From Bacillota bacterium (lineage in GTDB: Bacteria > Bacillota > Limnochordia > JAAZLZ01): a stretch of 14,798 nt of DNA. Positions 6,382 through 14,000 of the stretch are shown piece after piece. The stretch covers positions 1 through 14,798 of the forward strand of contig JAAZLZ010000137.1 of the NCBI GenBank assembly GCA_012799075.1, in the 5' to 3' direction. Numbering within the stretch: the first letter of the stretch is position 1; the number at the start of each line of letters is the position of its first letter. A model generated the notes under the pieces. It did not search any database and was not told where the DNA came from. It saw only the letters and a list, made by a program, of their open reading frames with translations. A program made the position numbers and the translations under genes.

Positions 6382-7761
6382 TCATGTAGTACACTGGAAT
6401 TGTCGATACCAATTAAGCAGAGACACGAGTCCAAGTTGATCGAAGTATGACTTTGGGAAGGCATGGTTCATGTGCGAGGCCCCGGCATTCCACCATGGGC
6501 CTCGCCCATTGGTGGCTGACCTCCACGCCCGTTTCTCTGTCAGCCCGCGTTTCATCAAGTTGCGCGCCCGTGTGTAGGTCCGTTTCCATTGACGCCAGAT
6601 GATGCACCGAAGCCTGCGCCGAATCCATCCGTCCAGCTCTTCGAACGTGCCCTTTACCTCGGCGTGCCGGAAATAGTTGCTCCAGCCGCGAAGGAGCGGG
6701 GTCAAGGCATCGATGGTCCGTTGCAGACTGCGTCCCCTGCCATTGCGGAAGAGCCCTTTAATCTTCTCTTTCAGGCGCTTAACCGATTCCGGGGCCACTT
6801 TAAGACGCGTAGTGGTGTGGGCAGTCATCGAGTAGCCGAGGAACTTCCTCTTCCATGGTCGGTCCACCGCACTCTTTTCCCGGTTTACTTTCAACTTTAG
6901 CTTCTTCTCTAGGAACTTTGTCAGCGACTCCATCACTCGCTCCCCCGCGCGCTGGGACTGCACATAAACGTTGCAATCATCAGCATAGCGGCAAAAGCTG
7001 TGCCCTCGTCGCTCCAGTTCCTTGTCCAGATCATCCAGTAGGATGTTGGATAGCAAAGGTGAAAGCGGACCGCCTTGGGGAGTTCCCTCCCTGCGTACCG
7101 ATACGAGCCCGTCCTGCATCATGCCAGCATGTAGATACCGGCGTATCAGCTTCAACACTCGTTTGTCGCTGACCAGTCGGGCCACCCGCGCCATGAGGAT
7201 GTCGTGATTGACCCGGTCGAAGAACTTCTCCAGGTCCATGTCGACTACCCATCGCTTACCGGAGGCCACATATGCCTTTGCTTGCAGGATCGCATCACGG
7301 GGGCCCCGTCCCGGGCGAAATCCATAGCTGAATTCCGAGAAGTGCGGCTCGAAGATCGGTGACAGCACTTGATGCACCGCTTGCTGAATGAGCCGGTCGA
7401 CCACTGTCGGGATTCCAAGCATCCGAACCCCTTTTCCTCCCGGCTTAGGTATCTCAACCGTCCGCACGGGTCCTGGTTGATAGGTCCCATTCATGAGCTC
7501 TTCTTTGATGCGAGGCCACTCCAGGCGCAGGTAAGGTAGGAGTTCATCGACGGTCATTCCGTCCACTCCTGGAGCCCCTTGGTTTTCCTGCACTCTGCGC
7601 AAAGCCTTCGCCATGTTCTCGCGTTCGACCACTGCTTCCATCAGTCTCGACCCTTCCGGGTGGGAGGTCCCTTTCCTTGCCTCAGCGTTTGGTGCTCCCA
7701 TCTCGTATGTTTGCGGATTCCGTCTGCTATTTTCCGAGAGGGACTCCGGCATTTCAGCCAT
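6382..7761 (-). CDS. ltrA: Group II intron reverse transcriptase/maturase
   Basis: A 459-aa intron-encoded protein that helps splicing of its own RNA and copies it during retrohoming. RT motifs include the VVDMDLEKFFD palm motif (Asp174/Asp176), GTPQGGPLSP (226-235) and the catalytic YADD (259-262). The maturase (X) domain follows (about 350-460), ending in a GPWWNAGASHMN...YFDQLGLVSLL tail. There is no HNH endonuclease domain, as in class C proteins. The start ATG at 7761 has GGAGGAGGAG 8 nt upstream; the frame is open 72 codons further upstream but that part is intron RNA. The protein appears intact. Confidence 0.95.
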   Translation of the reverse strand: MAEMPESLSENSRRNPQTYEMGAPNAEARKGTSHPEGSRLMEAVVERENMAKALRRVQENQGAPGVDGMTVDELLPYLRLEWPRIKEELMNGTYQPGPVRTVEIPKPGGKGVRMLGIPTVVDRLIQQAVHQVLSPIFEPHFSEFSYGFRPGRGPRDAILQAKAYVASGKRWVVDMDLEKFFDRVNHDILMARVARLVSDKRVLKLIRRYLHAGMMQDGLVSVRREGTPQGGPLSPLLSNILLDDLDKELERRGHSFCRYADDCNVYVQSQRAGERVMESLTKFLEKKLKLKVNREKSAVDRPWKRKFLGYSMTAHTTTRLKVAPESVKRLKEKIKGLFRNGRGRSLQRTIDALTPLLRGWSNYFRHAEVKGTFEELDGWIRRRLRCIIWRQWKRTYTRARNLMKRGLTEKRAWRSATNGRGPWWNAGASHMNHAFPKSYFDQLGLVSLLNWYRQFQCTT

Positions 7762-8200
7762 CGCGTCTACTCCTCCTCCGCTAGCGAAAGTCAAGGCTCC
7801 TGCCCGGTACTGCATGTTCTGGCCTTCAGCCCGGTCGACGGGCCTACTATGCCGTCTGCTGACTTCTGTCGACCCATCCCGCCGCTTCTCAGCGACAGTA
7901 GCACGTGGCAGGTCAACAGACCTCCCCGGGTAATGCGCATCCACCTTCCCGCTTATGCCCGCCACACATACGTTCACGCTTTCCGTACAGGTATGGGCCT
8001 TTGAAGATAGTTGCCTTCTTGCCCAGCGTGATCGCCTCGTATGTGATTTCTGTTCATCAGGCCCTCGTTTTGCCTGCGGCTTCCTTCAGATCCCACCTCG
8101 CGATGGGCACCCTTGCCGTCCGGCTAACAGTTCCCCCTGTCGGGCCTGTAGGGGACTTTCACCCCCAAGTGGATGCGCCCTGCCGGGCGCACAATAAGGG

Positions 8201-8224
8201 AGCCCCCGTCAATTGACGGGGGCT
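8201..8224. terminator. Perfect 24-bp palindrome after the LarA-YHS operon
   Basis: Two 12-nt arms, AGCCCCCGTCAA and TTGACGGGGGCT, meet with no spacer. The element lies 5 nt after the YHS stop codon on the minus strand. It would form a strong GC-rich hairpin followed by CCCTTATT, after which the intron begins 8 nt further. The T-run is poor, perhaps because the intron landed in it. Being symmetrical, it may have ended transcription from both sides. Confidence 0.7.
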
Positions 8225-8229
8225 TCACA

Positions 8230-8391
8230 TTAGGCCAAGTACTTCGTCGGCTCCCGAAGGAACTTATTTCTGCATTCCTCCGAGCAGAAATAGTAGGTCT
8301 GGCGGTCATACTCGGCCTTGACCTCAACCTGGTCCTCTTTTACCCGGGCTCCACAGACCGGATCGGTGGTCACGGTCTCACCCCCTTGCAT
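8230..8391 (-). CDS. Small YHS-domain protein
   Basis: A 53-aa protein that is almost entirely one YHS domain: DPVCGARV (10-17), YYFCSEECRNKF (33-44) and the closing P-x-K-Y-L (48-52). Cys13, Cys36 and Cys40 are the likely metal ligands. YHS domains occur in copper and other heavy-metal handling proteins, where they bind metal ions. ATG 8391 has AAGGGGG 9 nt upstream; an internal GTG at 8373 with GGGGGTGA before it is an equally good start and would give a protein beginning TTDPVC. It is 31 nt after the LarA stop and last in the operon. A link to LarA's nickel cofactor is only suggested by position. Confidence 0.88.
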   Translation of the reverse strand: MQGGETVTTDPVCGARVKEDQVEVKAEYDRQTYYFCSEECRNKFLREPTKYLA

Positions 8392-8422
8392 CCGATTATT
8401 CCCCCTTAAGAGGGGAAATAAC

Positions 8423-9700
8423 CTAGGAAAGGATGGGAAGGGTAAGGAGCCCGTCGGGAATGATGTAGACCTTCGCCTGTCTGTTTTCCGCTAGAGCAGC
8501 ATCTAAGGCCTCTTGGACCGTGCCCATAGGTGTAATGAACAGCTCCCGCAGAATCTCAGGCTTGATCAGGCAGTCGGTCACGACTAGTTCGGCCCACTGC
8601 CGGATTTTGCCCAGAAGAAGAGCTTTTTGCTCACCTGGAGCAAAACCTTCCCGCTGCAACTTGTCAACCAGGCCATCGACGGAGGGTTCATCCTTCATCA
8701 AGCGGTAATACCCCTCATGGCCTAAACCGTCTTCACAAGGTGTGGGGATGATGATCTTGCCTCCTTGCTTGACGACGGGCTTCGGCCCAAACACCACGGT
8801 ATTAGCCGCCCTGGTGGCCTGATACAAGTCACGGGTTTTCGGATAGCTGACACAGCTAACCACGATGTCAGCCTGATGGTTGATCCGGATCTCATACAAC
8901 CTTCTGGCGATCTTGACCGCCTCTTCGAAGGCCGCCACGGGATCCCCCGCGACCGCCTTGACCAACCGCTTATCCCCCGTCTGGACCACATTGACGATGA
9001 AGTCAAGCCCAACCGCCTTAGTGGCCTCGGTGAGGAACTCCCGAAAAATGTTGCCTTCAACTACACCGAGCCGGGTGCTGGGGTGCTGAAGCATTTCGGG
9101 ATTGTGGGTGGCTCCGATGGTCTCTTCACCGGCAACCCCCACCGCGATGCTTTTCACGCCACCGCTGTAGCCAGCAAACAAATGGGTCTCCACAACACCG
9201 GTGGAGATGCGCAAATCGGCCTCGGCCACAACCTTGTTGGTGACCAGGGGAATGCCTCGCGCGGATTTACCCAGGTAGACAAGCTGTTCCTTGTTGTAGG
9301 CATCATGGTTGATGAACTCAATCCGTTCATAGACATCCCGACCAAACATTTCAATGATCTCATCCGGTGTGTTGGGGCGATGGGTGCCGGTCGCGATGAC
9401 CCCTTTCACATCGGACATGGAAACTCCCGCCGCTTCCAGTTCATCAAGCAAAATGGGCAGGATGACCTCCTCTGGAAGTTTCCGGGTGATGTCGGTGACG
9501 ATAATCGCCACCTTCTGACCGGGGCGGGCCAAATCCTTCAGACGTAGACAGCCAATGGGATTGAGGACGGCCGCTTTCACGGCCGCCTCCGCATCACTGA
9601 CAGTCTCGGCAGGATTGGAAAGCAACAACTGCACGTCCACGTCATCGGGCAGACTCAGTTCGAGACTATCCTTCCCACAGGGAATCGTGAATTTCTGCAT
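8423..9700 (-). CDS. larA: LarA-family nickel-pincer 2-hydroxyacid racemase/epimerase
   Basis: A 425-aa member of the lactate racemase family, which inverts the alpha-carbon of 2-hydroxy acids using the nickel-pincer nucleotide (NPN). Family motifs are DITR (70-73), GTHRP with His107, ETHLFAGYSGGVK with His173 and Lys183, and GATHNP with His199. These match the positions of His108, His174, Lys184 and His200 of the Lactobacillus plantarum enzyme, so the nickel and NPN ligands are present. The start is taken as ATG 9700 with AGGGG 9 nt upstream; a TTG at 9709 in the same frame is less likely. No larB, larC or larE (NPN synthesis) gene is in the window. LarA homologues act on substrates other than lactate, so lactate is not assumed. 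Confidence 0.9.
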   Translation of the reverse strand: MQKFTIPCGKDSLELSLPDDVDVQLLLSNPAETVSDAEAAVKAAVLNPIGCLRLKDLARPGQKVAIIVTDITRKLPEEVILPILLDELEAAGVSMSDVKGVIATGTHRPNTPDEIIEMFGRDVYERIEFINHDAYNKEQLVYLGKSARGIPLVTNKVVAEADLRISTGVVETHLFAGYSGGVKSIAVGVAGEETIGATHNPEMLQHPSTRLGVVEGNIFREFLTEATKAVGLDFIVNVVQTGDKRLVKAVAGDPVAAFEEAVKIARRLYEIRINHQADIVVSCVSYPKTRDLYQATRAANTVVFGPKPVVKQGGKIIIPTPCEDGLGHEGYYRLMKDEPSVDGLVDKLQREGFAPGEQKALLLGKIRQWAELVVTDCLIKPEILRELFITPMGTVQEALDAALAENRQAKVYIIPDGLLTLPILS

Positions 9701-9712
9701 CGATGCCAACCC

Positions 9713-10594
9713 CTAAAGCAATCCCATCTCTTTGAGAACCTTGCGCAGCTCTTCCCGCTTAGAATCGGCCATGGGGCCAACGGGCCTAATGGCCGGTCCC
9801 GCATCAATGCCAATCATCTTTAGAGCTTCCTTGATGACGACCGGGAAGGTCCCTAGTCCAAAGGCGATGCGCAAAGGCGCTAAGCGATACTGGGCCTCAA
9901 GGGCGCGTTTGTAGTCACCGACCACGAAGGCCTCGTAGATTTCCACTACCAAAGATGGGCAAACGTTGGCGGTGGCGGTAATCGATCCCTTGCCTCCGTA
10001 GAGGAGGGTAGCCAAAATCAAGGTGTCTCTGCCAGCCAGGACGGCAAAGTCATCGTCCGTTAGCCGGATGTACTCACCCGTCAGGCTCATGTCACCGCTG
10101 GAGTCCTTGATGCCGACGATATTATCGATCTTGGACAAGCGCTGGCACAACTTGGTCGAAATGTTGACCCCAGTGCGGCCGGGATTGCTGTACAGAAGCA
10201 CCGGCAGGTTGGTGTTCCGGGCTATTGCAGCAAAGTGCTCATAAAGCTCATCTTCGTTGGGGCTCAGAAAGTAGGGGGTAATAACCGAGACGGCATCCAT
10301 GCCCACCTCTTCCGCCAACTGGGTCGTCTCGATTGCTTCCCTGGTGGTCAAAGCGCCGGTGCCGGCGTAGATGGGAATCCGGCCCTTGGTTTCATCCTTG
10401 ACGATCTCCATGACTTCCCGCTTCTGATCAAAGGTCAGGGAGAAAAACTCACCCTGGGAGCCCACGGGAAACAAGCCATGGCTGCCGCCTTCAATCAGAT
10501 GACTGGTCAGCTTGCGCAGTTCCTTCTCATTGACTTTGCCTTCCCCATCGAGGGGGGTTACCATTGCCGGGATAATCCCTTTGATTTCCAACAT
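9713..10594 (-). CDS. DapA-family (DHDPS/NAL superfamily) aldolase or lyase
   Basis: A 293-aa class I, Schiff-base enzyme. The catalytic lysine is Lys163 (GIKDSSG) and the conserved tyrosine Tyr135 (LLYSNPGRTG), each two residues from the E. coli DHDPS positions. The pyruvate-carboxylate-binding motif is GSQGE (45-49) in place of the more usual GTTGE. Family members make or break a bond to pyruvate: dihydrodipicolinate synthase, N-acetylneuraminate lyase, 2-keto-3-deoxygluconate aldolase and related enzymes. The setting among hydroxy-acid genes favours a catabolic keto-deoxy-acid aldolase over lysine synthesis. The start is ATG 10594 with GGAGGT 7 nt upstream; an in-frame GTG at 10603 overlaps that ribosome binding site. 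It sits 12 nt before larA. Confidence 0.92.
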   Translation of the reverse strand: MLEIKGIIPAMVTPLDGEGKVNEKELRKLTSHLIEGGSHGLFPVGSQGEFFSLTFDQKREVMEIVKDETKGRIPIYAGTGALTTREAIETTQLAEEVGMDAVSVITPYFLSPNEDELYEHFAAIARNTNLPVLLYSNPGRTGVNISTKLCQRLSKIDNIVGIKDSSGDMSLTGEYIRLTDDDFAVLAGRDTLILATLLYGGKGSITATANVCPSLVVEIYEAFVVGDYKRALEAQYRLAPLRIAFGLGTFPVVIKEALKMIGIDAGPAIRPVGPMADSKREELRKVLKEMGLL

Positions 10595-10623
10595 GCTTCG
10601 CACCTCCGTCGAAAAATCTAATG

Positions 10624-11400
10624 TTACTTAAGCATCCCCTTGACGTCAGCCACACACTGGGCTGCCGTATCCGCCAGCATACTAATATCATTTCGATAGG
10701 CGAACAACCTCATGCCCGCATCGTACCACTTCTTGAAGCTGTCCGGGTCATAGACGTGAATGCCGGGGACTACGTTATGTTCCTGGCAGACTTTGATGAA
10801 ACGCTCCAGACCCGCAAGGATCTTAGGATCGTTTGGTTGGCCTGGGAGTCCATAGGTCTGGGATAGGTCGGCAGGACCGACAAAGGCAGCGTCCACACCT
10901 TCCACCGATACAAGCTGCTCCAGATCATCAATGGCCTTCTTGCTTTCGATCTGGATGACGACTACCGTCGAATCATTAGCTTCTGGGCAGTACTGTTGGG
11001 CCTTCACCTTGTCGTAGTGGCTATGGGCCCGTCTTAAAGCCATCCCCCGCTGGCCAATGGGATAGTACTTGGTCCATTCAACGATCTGCTCTACTTCTTC
11101 CCTAGTTTCCGTCTGGGGAACAAGCACCCCATCGGCGCCGCTGTCCAAAGGCCGGGACAAGGCACAGCGATCGAGCCCCGGAGTGCGGATGATGGTGGCA
11201 ATCCCCGCGTAGCGGGCCCCGAGGATCATGTCGGCAACCGTCTCCATGTTCGACGGCGAGTGCTCCATATCGATGTACATGAAGTCAAATCCTGCATTGG
11301 CCATCATCTGGCCCACCTGCGGAGTGCGCAGCTCGGAAACCATCGTCCCCAGGACCAGTTCTCCCCTCTTCAGCTTTGCCTTAAGCTCTTTGCCTGTCAC
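10624..11400 (-). CDS. HpcH/HpaI-family class II pyruvate aldolase
   Basis: A 258-aa metal-dependent aldolase that reversibly cleaves 4-hydroxy-2-oxo acids into pyruvate and an aldehyde. Diagnostic residues are His47 (DMEHSP), Arg72, the metal ligands Glu152 (QIES) and Asp178 (VGPADLS), and the GVLVPQ segment (91-96). Length is the family norm. Start is GTG 11400 with GAGGAGGGA 5 nt upstream. It lies 14 nt after the hydroxyacid dehydrogenase and 29 nt before the DapA-family gene, so it is part of the same operon. Substrate could be 2-keto-3-deoxy sugar acids or 4-hydroxy-2-oxo acids. Confidence 0.92.
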   Translation of the reverse strand: MTGKELKAKLKRGELVLGTMVSELRTPQVGQMMANAGFDFMYIDMEHSPSNMETVADMILGARYAGIATIIRTPGLDRCALSRPLDSGADGVLVPQTETREEVEQIVEWTKYYPIGQRGMALRRAHSHYDKVKAQQYCPEANDSTVVVIQIESKKAIDDLEQLVSVEGVDAAFVGPADLSQTYGLPGQPNDPKILAGLERFIKVCQEHNVVPGIHVYDPDSFKKWYDAGMRLFAYRNDISMLADTAAQCVADVKGMLK

Positions 11401-11414
11401 AAGGGTCCCTCCTC

Positions 11415-12380
11415 TTATTTATAGACTTCCGGATTCACCACAAACTCAGGTCTTCGACCTTCCAAGACGTCCCGGACGTTGCGGGCGACAGTCGTCGCCA
11501 TCCTGATCACGCATTCAATGGTCAGCGCAGCGATATGGGGGGCAACGATGATATTGTCCAAATCCCACAATGGACTATCCTTGGGAGGCGGCTCCTGGGT
11601 GAAAACGTCCAATGCGGCCCCAGCCAGCTTCCCTGTGCTGAGAGCCTCTGCCAAAGCGGCCTCATCGACAATACCACCCCGGGCGGCATTGATCAAAAAG
11701 CTTGTGGGCTTTAGCAGCGCCAGCTCCTTCTTGCTGATCAATCCCCGGCTTTCCGGTGTGAGGGGCAGGTGCAGGCTGACGAAATCAGATTCCCGCAAAA
11801 CCTCTTCCAGGGAGTCGCGCAAGGATACGCCCAGTCCCTCGGCTCGCTCCGGCTTGATGTAGGGGTCGTAGCCTAAGACCTTCATGTTGTAGGCCCCTTG
11901 GGCTTTGGCTGCCACCAGACTGCCGATCCGGCCAATGCCCACCAACCCTAGGGTCTTCTGATCAAGGTCAATAATGGTGTACTCGTTCCGCCGCCCCCAT
12001 TGTCCTTGACGGGTGGCCTTGTCATAAATCAACAATCCTTTTGACAAAGCACTAATTACCGTCAGGGTCCACTCGGCAACGGACAAGGCATTGGCGTTGG
12101 GTGTAAACACGACGGGGATGCCCCGGGCTGTGGCCGCGGCCACATCGATATTATCCACGCCAACACCGTGTCGACCGATCACCTGCAAATTGGGAGCCGC
12201 ATCGATGACTTCCTTGGGAACAGGAGCGGTTCGGGCAATGATTGCATAGGCATCCTTGACTTCTTTCTTCAGTCCCTCAACAGAGTAATCGTCAGCTACC
12301 TTCACCTCAAAGTCGCCCTCCAAAAGCTCCACACCGCTTTCATGGATGGCCTGGGTGATCAACACCTTCTTCTTGGGCAC
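11415..12380 (-). CDS. D-isomer-specific 2-hydroxyacid dehydrogenase (SerA-like)
   Basis: A 321-aa NAD-dependent oxidoreductase of the D-2-hydroxyacid dehydrogenase family. The Rossmann motif GIGRIG (148-153) is followed by an acidic Asp172 that favours NAD. The catalytic triad is Arg234 (NAARGG), Glu263 (TQEPPP) and His282 (APHIAA). The protein ends soon after the catalytic domain and has no ACT regulatory domain, unlike many biosynthetic phosphoglycerate dehydrogenases, which fits a catabolic role. Start is GTG 12380 with GGAGGAGGG upstream. It overlaps the GntR gene by 41 nt and is followed by the HpaI-type aldolase. It may reduce a 2-keto acid or oxidise a D-2-hydroxy acid of the pathway. 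Confidence 0.93.
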   Translation of the reverse strand: MPKKKVLITQAIHESGVELLEGDFEVKVADDYSVEGLKKEVKDAYAIIARTAPVPKEVIDAAPNLQVIGRHGVGVDNIDVAAATARGIPVVFTPNANALSVAEWTLTVISALSKGLLIYDKATRQGQWGRRNEYTIIDLDQKTLGLVGIGRIGSLVAAKAQGAYNMKVLGYDPYIKPERAEGLGVSLRDSLEEVLRESDFVSLHLPLTPESRGLISKKELALLKPTSFLINAARGGIVDEAALAEALSTGKLAGAALDVFTQEPPPKDSPLWDLDNIIVAPHIAALTIECVIRMATTVARNVRDVLEGRRPEFVVNPEVYK

Positions 12381-13071
12381 GGTAACCCTCCTCCCTTTGT
12401 TCTTCTATCTTCAACCGCCGCAACAGCGGTTCGACAGCCTTTTCAGTATGTTCCCACACGAGCCTCTCCACCCGGTCCCCATCCTTGTCCACCAAAGCAC
12501 GAATAATCTCCCGGTGTTCCTCGATTGCAATCCTTTCCCGCTTGCCCATGGCCGCCGACAAATGACGGTAGGCATAACAACGGGACCAAAGGTTCCGCAA
12601 CAACTCGCACAGCACTTCGGACCCGCTGGCCTCAAAGAACAACTTGTGGAAACGCTCATTGGCCTCCTGAACGCCCCAATAGTCACCTTGCGCCAGCAGC
12701 TCTTCCGCCTGATTCGTCAGCTCTTCCAGCTTGGCGATCTCCTTGGCGGTAATCCGCCGGGCAGCAAGCCTTCCACCGTAGCCTTCCAACACTAGGCGCA
12801 CCGAGTATATATCTTCCATTTCTTTGGCAGAAAGCCTGCGAACAACAGCTTCTTTGTGGGGAACGGTCGTAATTAATCCTTCGGTCTCTAAACGCCGCAG
12901 GGACTCCCTCACGGGCATCCGGCTAACACCCATTTCCTCGGCGATTTTCGCCGCCACCACCCGCTGCCCCGGTGCCAGGCGACCGCTGAGTATGGCATCC
13001 CTCATGTTTTCATAGACTAGGGATTGCAGGGTCCTGTAGCTGTTCACCTTGCCAAGACCTTCAATTGACAC
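12340..13071 (-). CDS. GntR-family transcriptional regulator, FCD (FadR-type) subgroup
   Basis: A 243-aa regulator with an N-terminal winged helix (about 16-78; VSRMPVRESLRRLETEGL is the recognition region) and a C-terminal FCD ligand-binding domain. Likely metal ligands are Asn138 and His142 (ANERFH) and later histidines in EEHREI and WEHTEK. FCD regulators typically sense a carboxylic or sugar acid and control the adjacent catabolic genes, which fits this operon. The start is taken as GTG 13071, with AGGGAGGG 7 nt upstream; the frame is open to a GTG at 13116, but that codon lies in the palindrome of the upstream region. It is first of the operon running to the YHS gene. Confidence 0.92.
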   Translation of the reverse strand: MSIEGLGKVNSYRTLQSLVYENMRDAILSGRLAPGQRVVAAKIAEEMGVSRMPVRESLRRLETEGLITTVPHKEAVVRRLSAKEMEDIYSVRLVLEGYGGRLAARRITAKEIAKLEELTNQAEELLAQGDYWGVQEANERFHKLFFEASGSEVLCELLRNLWSRCYAYRHLSAAMGKRERIAIEEHREIIRALVDKDGDRVERLVWEHTEKAVEPLLRRLKIEEQREEGYRAQEEGVDHPGHP

Positions 13072-13107
13072 CGAGCAGCCCTCCCTCGCTAATGTGATCC
13101 GAGATAT

Positions 13108-13143
13108 TGGATCCACTTAAAACATTATCCGCCGATACATCGG
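13108..13143 (-). promoter_or_regulatory. Candidate promoter/operator of the GntR operon
   Basis: On the minus strand GATAAT (13124-13129, 5/6 to the -10 box) is preceded by an inverted repeat CCGAT-N2-ATCGG (13132-13143) and followed by TGGATCCA (13108-13115), a perfect 8-bp palindrome of the TGG-N2-CCA kind seen in FadR-type operators. No convincing -35 is visible. The GntR protein of this operon is the obvious candidate binder. Confidence 0.4.
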
Positions 13144-13168
13144 TTTCCTGCCTGTAAGGTCGTCCTTA

Positions 13169-13209
13169 GTGAAATTATTTGCAAGCCCGGGCTTAGCTTT
13201 GCCCAAGCC
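13169..13209 (-). terminator. Possible weak terminator after the M23 lipoprotein gene
   Basis: On the minus strand GCTTGGGC (13201-13208) can pair with GCCCGGGC (13185-13192), with two G-U pairs, across an 8-nt loop. The following sequence is T-rich but broken (TTGCAAATAATTT). A perfect 12-bp palindrome AAGCCCGGGCTT (13183-13194) overlaps it. Confidence 0.4.
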
Positions 13210-13218
13210 GATACAAAA

Positions 13219-13905
13219 TTATTGGGAAGGTCGATGCCTGGCGATGAAGGCCGAAGGGTGAAGCCAATACTGCTGCACCTTTTGGGTTGGCCAAGCCACC
13301 CCATTAGTGCGGGGCCACGCATTGGCTGCCAAGTCATACCGACGAATCTCAAAGTGCAGGTGGGCAGTGAATCGGTTATTGGGACCCCGCCCCACCGCTC
13401 CAACTTGCTGGCGACGAGCCACTTTTTCCCCCGCAACGACCCATCTTTCCGCCAGATGGGCATACTGGGACCATGCCTTAGTCCCATCGGGCAGCTGATG
13501 TTCGATGACGACCACGTGCCCCAATGCGGAGTTCCAAAGGGAATGGCGCACCCGCCCGTTGGCGATGGAGTACACCGGTTGGCCATAGTCGGCGTTTCCG
13601 GCCCCCGGGATGTTCCAGTCTTCGCCCGGATGGAAGGAATTGCTTGAGGTGCTCCAGTCGAGGAAGGCATAGCCAGTAACTCCCCAACCCCTTCCATTCC
13701 TGTCCCCCACCGGAAAATCGAATCCATCGGTTACATCCAGATTCTTGTCCGGTTCCTTGGGCCTTTCGGGCGGTGCCTCGATGTCGGGGCCTGGTACATA
13801 GACCTTCCCCCCGGGACTGTCCAGAAAGGAACAACCCGTCAGCCCAACGAGCAGTAAAGCGATCAACCCTAGTCGGATTAGCCTGCTGATGTCCCTTACC
13901 CCCAC
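13219..13905 (-). CDS. M23-family (LytM) endopeptidase lipoprotein
   Basis: A 228-aa secreted lipoprotein: charged N-terminus, hydrophobic segment (12-21) and lipobox LTGC with Cys25 as the lipidation site, then a proline-rich linker (31-60). The C-terminal LytM domain keeps its zinc and catalytic residues: His92 and Asp96 (HPGED), His150 (YAH) and HLH (182-184, in AHLHFE). Such enzymes cut peptidoglycan cross-bridges or stem peptides at the cell surface. The start is uncertain: GTG 13905 is the only reasonable start upstream of the signal sequence, but there is no clear ribosome binding site and a strong hairpin ends 2 nt before it. Functionally it looks unrelated to the metabolic genes around it. 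Confidence 0.85.
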   Translation of the reverse strand: MGVRDISRLIRLGLIALLLVGLTGCSFLDSPGGKVYVPGPDIEAPPERPKEPDKNLDVTDGFDFPVGDRNGRGWGVTGYAFLDWSTSSNSFHPGEDWNIPGAGNADYGQPVYSIANGRVRHSLWNSALGHVVVIEHQLPDGTKAWSQYAHLAERWVVAGEKVARRQQVGAVGRGPNNRFTAHLHFEIRRYDLAANAWPRTNGVAWPTQKVQQYWLHPSAFIARHRPSQ

Positions 13906-13907
13906 TT

Positions 13908-13945
13908 CTAACCAGGCCGTCCAATGTATGGACGGCCTGGGTTAG
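13908..13945. repeat. Long stem-loop between the RraA-like and M23 genes
   Basis: CTAACCAGGCCGTCC (13908-13922) pairs with 13930-13945 over 15 bp with one bulged base and a 7-nt loop (AATGTAT). There is no T-run on the minus side, so it is not a standard terminator. It lies just before the GTG start of the lipoprotein gene and would affect ribosome access or mRNA processing. Confidence 0.7.
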
Positions 13946-14000
13946 GTTGCTAATGACCTGTTCGACAATGGGAAAGGGCATCCTTCTGGCAGTTACTGGA

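Larger units (their letters stand above)
6310..8192 (-). mobile_element. Complete group II intron, bacterial class C type
   Basis: A 1,883-nt ribozyme retroelement on the minus strand. The 5' end reads GTGCGCCCGGCAGGG (first base pairs with 8192), the standard GUGYG boundary. The 3' end reads CCTACCCGAT (last base pairs with 6310). Domains I-III lie in 7762-8192, the maturase ORF occupies domain IV, and domains V and VI follow the ORF stop. The length of about 1.9 kb, the endonuclease-less maturase, the CGC triad in domain V and the position right after a terminator-like palindrome all fit class C. Both ends and the ORF are intact, so it may still be mobile. Exact boundaries are inferred from consensus ends. 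Confidence 0.9.

Noticed and set aside
7762..7977. 72-residue N-terminal extension of the maturase
   Set aside because: The sequence is intron RNA with unusual composition, and ATG 7761 has an excellent ribosome binding site.
8765..9547. 260-codon plus-strand frame opposite larA
   Set aside because: Antisense shadow; the minus frame carries all LarA catalytic residues.
13478..13981. Minus-strand frame starting ATG 13981, beginning like a plausible small protein
   Set aside because: From 13905 onwards it only shadows the M23 gene in another phase, and its AGAAGG lies directly against the ATG. Kept only as a possible frameshift hint.
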